Both the position numbers and the translations under genes were made by a program. From Vicia villosa (lineage: Eukaryota; Streptophyta; Magnoliopsida; Fabales; Fabaceae), in NCBI RefSeq assembly GCF_029867415.1, contig NW_026705407.1, positions 496,001 to 560,000 of the forward strand: DNA of 64,000 nt, in the 5' to 3' direction. This document shows positions 57,652-64,000 of this stretch, piece after piece (position 1 is the stretch's first letter; the number at the start of each line of letters is the position of its first letter). The notes beneath the pieces were generated by a model that saw only the letters and a list, made by a program, of their open reading frames with translations, was not told where the DNA came from and made no database searches.

Positions 57652-58527
57652 TGTTAGCTTTAGATTTCGAATAATATTTAGATTCTTCGAAGATATAAGT
57701 CTCAAAGGAAGAATGGATCTGAATGGCTATTTTTGAGATTGTTATTTATCATGAATGTTCCTAAATCGAAGCTGAATTGGAATAGGTGGCCTTCGAAACC
57801 TTAAATGGCCTTTGAAACGTAAAGGTCATCAAAACTTAAGATATTTTGATATATTCTCTTAAAGGACACGTTGCTGCGAGTCGAAGAAGGTTCGAGCGGG
57901 AAGATTTGAAATTCAAAAAGTTTCGTTTGAATCAAGGAGAATATGTGGAGCCCCAAGAATTCGAAGCGCATGCAAGCAAGCAACGTGGCATTTTGTTAGA
58001 GTAGGACCGTTAGAATCGAATTAGTATAAATAAGGGTCTTAGTGGTAGGATCCAAGGGTGTTCATTTTGTACAAATTACTCACAAATCACTCAAATATCA
58101 AGCATTAAGAGAAAGAGTTTTCGCTGAGAAATGTACGTGTAACACAATTACCTTTTATATATTTACCTTTCCTTTACAAGAACGAAGTAATTTAATATTA
58201 CTTTATTTTCTCGTCGAATCTTTTACATTTGCAGTTCAAATTCCTTTACATTTTTGTCGAAGTCATTTATGTTTATCGTCTAACCAATTTCAATTTACTC
58301 TTTACAATTTATTTCGTTGCATTTTGTCTAGTTTCACTTTATAGCCATTCATAAATTAGGATCATCTTGTTAAAGAAAACCAAAACTCAGAAAGTATGAA
58401 TCAAATCATCATGAAAGATAACTTTTCAACACATGTCCTAGGATCAATCTAGTTGATCCTACGAGTAACCACAATATATTCATAGTTTGGAGGACTAGCG
58501 GTTGTTTACTGGAAATCACCGTAAACA
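57652..58527 (+). repeat. 3' LTR of H (876 bp)
   Basis: TGTTAGCTTTAG... to CACCGTAAACA, the same ends as P's LTR but diverged and shorter. TATA box TATAAATAAG at 58025-58034. Bases 58435-58527 match P's terminal segment well. Confidence 0.9.
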
Positions 58528-58532
58528 CGACT

Positions 58533-60587
58533 TTGTCTTCCTCACCATGCTTCTCCAACTTCAAGTTTGGTTTTCTAGGTGAGGATGTAGGATTCGAATC
58601 TTCCATCCTGAATCTCTTGAGTATCTGTTTGTTATACTTCCTATGATGCAACACCATACCTTGCTTTGACATTTGAAATTCCATGCCTAGGAAATAAGAC
58701 ATTTTTCCCAGATCTGACATTTCAAATTACTTCATCATCAGCTCTTTGAACTTTGATAAATTCTCCAAGATATTTCTAGTTACTAGCAAGTCATCGACAT
58801 ATAAGCAGATGATTGTTATGTTTTGTGCCACAACATGAACATAGACACCATACTCAGATTTTCATTTGACAAATCTTAATTCAGCTAAGTATGAGTCCAT
58901 CTTCTTGTTCCATGCCTTAGGTGTCTGCTTGAGGCCACATAACACTTTGTGCAACTTATATACTTTACTTGCTTGCTTATGAATCACATACCCTAGAGGT
59001 TATGTGACATAGACCTCTTTGTCTAAAGGACCATTCAGAAATGCCAATTTCACTTATAAATGAAATATTGACCAACCTCGACTGCATGCCAATGCTACCA
59101 CTAGTCGAACAGTCTCCAATGTTTCTACTAGAGAAAATACTTCAGAGTAGTCGAGTCTTGCTCTTTGAAGAAAACATCGAGATACTAATCTTGCTTTATG
59201 CCTTGCTATCGACCCATCAGCATTGTGTTTCTACTTGAACACCCACTTTACTTTAATAGCTTTTGTATGTGGTGGAAATTTGACTAACTCCCATATGTTG
59301 TTTCTCTCGATTTCATGTAACTCTTCGACCATAGCTAACTTCCATTGTTGAATCTTTAAAGCCTCTCTATAATTGATCAGAACCTGCAAGTAAATAAAAA
59401 TGAACTAATTCTCCATCTGGTGTGACTTCATCATCACCAGCTACTTCATAGTCTTGAAGTCTTCTAGAAGAATTCGAGTTCTTTGAGGTCTTTGGCTTGT
59501 ATTAGCCACACCCTCTTCGACTTTGATTATTTCTAGAATGTCAACAACTTCTTCGACTGAAATAATTTATTCAACTACAACTTCATTAGTTTCTTCGTTG
59601 AAACCATAACTCATCAACGACTTATTAATTGCGTCATTAGAATTCCAATCCCATGCAAAATTTTCATCGACCAGAATATCTCGACCAATCATGTGATTTG
59701 AACAGTCTGAGTTGAGGAACCAGATCTTGGATTCGACATGGTTATCTACAACTGTGGCCATAACTACCATACCTTCAAAATCATCTAAATCTTGGCGTGC
59801 AAGGTTTGCTCCTTCGTCTTTTCCTTTTGTCGATCCACTGTGTTTCCTATACCAAAAATGTTTAGACAAGTGACCCTACTTCTCACAGTGATAGCACTTT
59901 ACACCTTTACCTTTATCATCTTCTTTGTCCTTTCGATAGTTTCCTCCTCCTCCTTTCGAGGATTTAGAAGTTCTATCTTTGACCTGCTGCTTGTGAGAGT
60001 TCGACCAAGGCTTCTCTCCCTGAGTCTTATCGACTTTGCCTTTGAATTTGTTGGAACCACCATTATTTTTCCATGACTGAACCTGCAAAGCTTGTATCGA
60101 ATATTGAACTCCTTTCCTTTCAATAATCTTAATCTCATGCACTTCCAACGAACCAACCAAATCTTCCAATTTTAGGGTTTTAATTTAATTGGATTCTTGA
60201 ATAGTTATGATAACGTGATCAAAGTGAGAGGTCAATGTATACATTACCTTCTCAACTATCATCTTATCAGTTAGGGTTTCACCACAACCCTTCATGAGAT
60301 GGATGATTTTCTACACCTTCAACAGATACTCTACAACCTTTTTGTCTTCTCCTATTGACAACAATTCATATTGTCAACGTAAGGTCTGCAAATTGACAAC
60401 CTTGACTTTCTCACGTCCTTCATAATATTTGATAAGAATATCCCACGGCTCCTACGCCGATTCAGAAAGAGAGATTCTATCAAAATTTACAGTATCAACT
60501 ACTATTTGAATGCAATACGCAACCTTGCAATCCTTCTTCTTGGCTTCGTTGTGGGCTATTTTCTGTGCGTTTGATGCATTTGCAGCC
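58533..60587 (-). mobile_element. Ty1/copia relic (gag, protease, partial RT)
   Basis: Host sequence of H and O. On the minus strand: gag of the UBN2/copia type from about 60580 (QKIAHNEAKKKDCKVAYCIQ, LTSHFDHVI); a CCHC knuckle CYHCEK...GH near 59870 with a stop inside and Phe in place of the last Cys; a protease-like WFLNSDCSNHM near 59700; then, without an integrase, the RT (ADGSIARHKARLV, DYSEVF, LYVDDLLVTRN near 58790, MSDLGKMSYFLGMEF at about 58690). The RT C-terminus runs into H at 58533. Many stops; no LTR seen. Clade within Ty1/copia not determined. Confidence 0.85.
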
Positions 60588-60852
60588 TGTCATACCCCAA
60601 TTTTTTACCCTAAGATCATACATCATTTGCATTTCAATCATCAATCAAGAGTTTCATCTTAAAGCTCTGCTCTCGGTGTAATGCTCACTTCATCTGTAAA
60701 AGGGATCATCAAGCACCAATATTTATTTAATTTGTATATGTTTTACTAACCAAAATACCAAAAATATTGCCTTGTGCTTTTGTGTGTTTGTGTTTTGTAG
60801 GTACCAAGTCAGAATATTCATCAAAGAGGCATTTTTCAACTTTCTTCAGCAA

Positions 60853-61022
60853 GCAATCGATTTGCATAGTGGAGCAATCGATTGCACCAACTTGATTTTC
60901 ACCAGATATGCATTCTGCTTTCTGTGCAATCGATTGCACCAAAACAGCAATTGATTGCACCAACTGTTTTTTCACTATATTCAGGCAGTGCAATCAATTG
61001 CATTAAAACAGCAATCGATTGC
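60853..61022. repeat. Palindrome cluster 1 in O LTR (upstream of TATA)
   Basis: Six 12-bp sites starting 60853, 60874, 60926, 60947, 60990 and 61011: three pairs, each exactly 21 bp apart. Core GCAATCGATTGC, variants with TG or CA in the centre; the first site has one extra T. The third site extends to the 16-bp palindrome GTGCAATCGATTGCAC. Confidence 0.9.
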
Positions 61023-61263
61023 ACCAATGCAAAATTGGAAAAATGAAGGCAATTTTCAGCTTTTGAAAGTGATGACATCATTTGCAAGTGTGGGAAGCAT
61101 GACTTAGTTCCTATATTTGATTTCCTAAATCATTTTATCATAAACCCTCATGTGATCACATCAAGACCCTTGGATCATAATTTTGGCTCCAAATTCACTT
61201 ACCAAATCTAAATCTATTTTTCAATCCTAACTCCAAACCACCAATAATTCGAAGCCTAAATCC

Positions 61264-61272
61264 TATAAATAG
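61264..61272 (+). promoter_or_regulatory. TATA box of O LTR
   Basis: CCTATAAATAGAGG about 680 bp into the LTR; the best promoter match. Confidence 0.65.
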
Positions 61273-61727
61273 AGGTTTTCCCCTCTTCATTTCTCAAGCT
61301 TTGAAAGCCAAAGAAACTCTTGCTCTTTCTCTTCTCATCCTTTCCAAACCCCTCACTCAAAGCTCTTTTCTTCTTCCATAAAAGTTAGTGAGTTACATCT
61401 TGAACCTCACTAACTTTGAGCTAAACCTCTATCTAAACACTATTTTCTTCATCAATTGTGAGAGATCAAGGCTTGTGGTTGTGTGTTCTTGAAGAAGATT
61501 CAAATTTTGTGAAATATTTGGTAAAATTCTAGATCCTTTCCATAATTCAAGATGTGATCCATTGTTGTTTATGTTTGATGCACCTTTGGTGCTACATTGC
61601 TGAGTTTTGCTAGCTTACTTGATACATTTTCGTGTACAAATTGATCCAATATCACAAGGTGTTTGGTTTTATGTTCAAACTAGTTTTACTCCTTTTGATT
61701 GCTGTTTTTTTTGAAAAAATGCCTAGT

Positions 61728-61833
61728 GCAATCAATTGCTCTCTTGCTGCAATCGATTGCACAGTTGAATAACTGTGCAGATTTTGAAAATTGAAGAAGG
61801 AGCAATCGATTGCGCTCCTGGAGCAATCGATTT
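61728..61833. repeat. Palindrome cluster 2 in O LTR (transcribed side)
   Basis: Four sites starting 61728, 61749, 61802 and 61823: again two pairs 21 bp apart. The last site is incomplete (GCAATCGATTT). Confidence 0.9.
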
Positions 61834-62613
61834 CTTGCTGAGCATAATGTGTTTTTTTCCCTTTTTTGATTTTTTTCTCGGTGCTAACTCATCTTCTACT
61901 CTCTTCTTTTGTTATTTTCTTTTAATCACAAGTTAGAGGCCTAATTTCTCTCTAATATCAATGGACTTAGGGCGTCGATAGGATGAGAATCCAAATCCGC
62001 AATATTAAGTGATTGAAATTATGGATGAAAGGAGCTTTTGAATGTGGTTCCATCTTTTATTTCTTTTTATTTTGATCGATGAAAGTCTTTGATACTTTGA
62101 GAATTCTTATGGATTCTTGGTAAAGACTAGATCGCTCCCTATTTTCTTTTCGCGTAGTATTGCTTTCAGACAGTGATCTATATATCACTTCTCTCGCATG
62201 CATTAGCACATAAAGTTTTGACCGGCCTCGTTTTAGGGTGATTTCTACATAAATCACTTGGCGATCTGCTTAACATAGCGCAATATTTCGTGTCCCGAAT
62301 ATAAAAAGATCAAACATGGAAGAGAATTGTATGCGGTTGATTTAAGACTTATGGAAATTTATCATGTAGTTGCTATGATTTTATTAAGCTTCTGATAAAT
62401 ATCCATTGAATTTAAATCTGAGAACATCCTTCAATCACCATCGATCTTTACTACTAACTTTGATAACATACTTGACAAGTTTCAAGATGGTTATCTTTAA
62501 CATCTAACAATTAACTTTAATTCCCGCACTTTATTATATTTCTCTTTATATTTCTCGCTTTATTGCTGTATTTTATCATTTCATCATGTTTATGTTTCCG
62601 CCATTTTCTCTTT

Positions 62614-62705
62614 GTCCATTTGGACGTTTATATTCTGCCATTTTCTATTTGTCCAAATAGACGCTTTGTTTATGTTTCCGCTATTTTCTTTTTGTCCACT
62701 TGGAC
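62614..62705. repeat. Three GTCCA-type hairpins in O LTR
   Basis: GTCCATTTGGAC (62614), GTCCAAATAGAC (62651), GTCCACTTGGAC (62694), each after 'tttctNtttt' and within a repeated 'tatgtttccgcyattttc' context. Confidence 0.7.
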
Positions 62706-63931
62706 CATACTCTATTTTTGTGCTAAAACATTAATAAACAACTTGAAATCTAAAAAACACCTTAAGGCTCTCTATGGACTATTGGTTACTATCTCGAGCA
62801 TTTTGGAGATTTGGACTTTTGGACTTAGTACCTCTGGACCCTGTTATTTTGTTGTTACTCTGTCGTTAATCTGTCTGTCTGGCATTGGATTGTTGTCTGT
62901 TTATGTGTGCAGGTATTTCCTTGAAAGCCCTTGATGGTTAATTCCAAGGCATCGTGATAAGGATTTTACCCGAAAACAGCCGTTACTCTGCCCGATTTTC
63001 GTCAGAATTTTAATCTGCTTAATGCAAAGTGGTACTAAAGATAATAAGTTCATCTGGGTCCCTAAGTGGTAATGTGTTGGTTTAGTATTGATAGTCCAAA
63101 GGATTGGAAATCTACCTTGACTCTTAATGTCAAGTGTTGGCTTCTTCTTCGGTTATACTGTTTCTTTCCTTAACTTTTATTTTACGCATTAGGATAGCCT
63201 CTTCATCTCCTCCCCTTCTTAGATTTTCAAAATCTTCTCCCTTTTTCCAAAACCTTATTATGTCTGTAAAATCCTTTTTTAAATATTTTCTTTAAAAATA
63301 TCTTTTGCCCTTAGTGGCCTTTTCTTCAAAATTTTAAGCACGACTAATCGTTGTAGTGAGTTGCGATACCCCACGATTTTGAAATTGATTGATATAATGA
63401 GATCTTTTCCATGTGAGAGAGCTAGTGGCATACTCGTTGATTTTTATCCGAGTTGGAGCCCTTCTTTCATTTGTGATGCAAAGAACTCATTTTTTCTCAT
63501 GCTCAAGATCAATGGCTGAGTATTTCTCTCCGACGACGATAAAGTGTTTATTCCTCTTAAATTTTTTTCCCTTTTAAGCGGAACTACATTAGCTCTGACT
63601 TCTCCATTGCACCGAGGAGGTATGTAGGCACGAGGTTTAATGCTTTGTCGAGCTTATTTTAAAAATAAAACAAACCCTTTTTTAGAACACAGGACACAGA
63701 TTTTCAAAAAGGTTTCTGTGGAGTACCACAGATATGAGGGGTGCTTAAAACCTTCCCCTTGTATAATCAACACCCGTACCTAAGATCTCTTTCTTGTTTT
63801 AAACTTTGGGTTTTCTTCATTCTTTTCCCTTTTTCTTTGGAAATAATAAAGCGCGGTGGAGACTTTCACTGAAATATTGAGTGGAGTCAATATAATGGCT
63901 TCGTTCTCAGATTTTCCCCGCTACAGAAAAA

Positions 63932-63949
63932 TGGCGACTTCACTGGGGA
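63932..63949 (+). other. Primer binding site of O (tRNA-Arg-like)
   Basis: TGGCGACTTCACTGGGGA, 6 nt after the LTR. It resembles the tRNA-Arg primer site reported for Ogre elements. The element continues beyond the window; 63950-64000 is leader with no ORF. Confidence 0.75.
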
Positions 63950-64000
63950 TCCAGTTTTAAGTGTGTTAAGCCTATTTTTGTTTATCTGTGTGTTTTTTAT

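Larger units (their letters stand above)
54881..58527 (+). mobile_element. Tat/Ogre-type element H, right fragment
   Basis: Right part of the element begun at 1-2745: antisense PMD gene, spacer, polypurine tract (57639-57651) and 3' LTR. The LTR is flanked on the right by CGACT (58528-58532), presumably its TSD, the left copy lying outside the window. It inserted into a Ty1/copia reverse-transcriptase sequence. Confidence 0.85.
60588..63925 (+). repeat. 5' LTR of Ogre-like element O (3,338 bp)
   Basis: Starts TGTCATACCCC, like the sense-strand start of LTR A, and ends CCCCGCTACA, 6 nt before a primer binding site. It is preceded by CAGCC (60583-60587), a likely TSD whose partner lies outside the window. 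Contents: clusters of GCAATCGATTGC palindromes (60853-61022 and 61728-61833), TATA box (61264-61272), GTCCA...TGGAC hairpins (62614-62705), stem-loop TCTGTGG-AGTA-CCACAGA (63715-63732) and AATAAA (63845-63850). No gene is supported. Confidence 0.88.

Noticed and set aside
62563..62934. 123-codon hydrophobic frame in O LTR
   Set aside because: T-rich LTR sequence gives Phe/Leu/Ser runs; it overlaps the hairpin repeats and has no homologous frame in LTR A or E1.

Overview
This window is eukaryotic, almost certainly plant, and consists of nested LTR retrotransposons. I found no host gene, tRNA, rRNA or bacterial feature. The density of very long Tat/Ogre-type Ty3/gypsy elements with hypervariable tandem arrays in the 3' UTR points to a large-genome legume (Fabeae: pea, vetch, faba bean, lentil or Lathyrus). 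The clade is inference from element types.

Layout from outside in, with the 5-bp target-site duplication (TSD) that orders each step. (1) A broken Ty1/copia relic (58533-60587, minus) is the oldest layer. (2) A Tat/Ogre element 'H' (plus) lies in it; H is seen as two pieces, 1-2745 and 54881-58527. An Ogre-like element 'O' (60588 to window end) enters the same relic at 60588. (3) Solo LTR 'A' (2746-6973) sits in H with TSD CTTAC. (4) Element 'E1' (6976-54872, minus) landed at the right edge of A with TSD ACACT. (5) E1's left LTR holds the 24.6-kb Tat element 'P' (7222-31800, minus, TSD GAATG). E1's right LTR holds an Athila-like element 'AT' (42794-52395, plus, TSD TGGTG). (6) P is split by a Tekay/Del-like element 'T' (13695-22534, plus, TSD GTCTC). 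AT is split by a solo LTR 'S' (48741-50873, TSD GTGAA).

Coding content. P carries a near-complete gag-protease and pol (RT, RNase H, second RNase H, integrase) on the minus strand. On the plus strand it carries two antisense genes: a five-exon plant-mobile-domain (PMD) gene, and a short gene resembling plant transposon proteins, now split by T. H carries diverged copies of both genes with the same intron phases. AT keeps gag and protease fused in frame to the end of integrase, with RT lost. T has almost identical LTRs around a ruined coding region.

The least explained signal is a recurring architecture in the non-coding parts of these families: arrays of short inverted repeats at fixed spacing. 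In O, five pairs of GCAATCGATTGC-type palindromes are each exactly 21 bp apart. S shows near-identical loops closed by different self-complementary stems. LTR A, T, AT and the 73-bp repeats of E1's 3' UTR show related patterns. Stems change while pairing is kept, which looks like selection on structure. All counts and alignments were done by eye.
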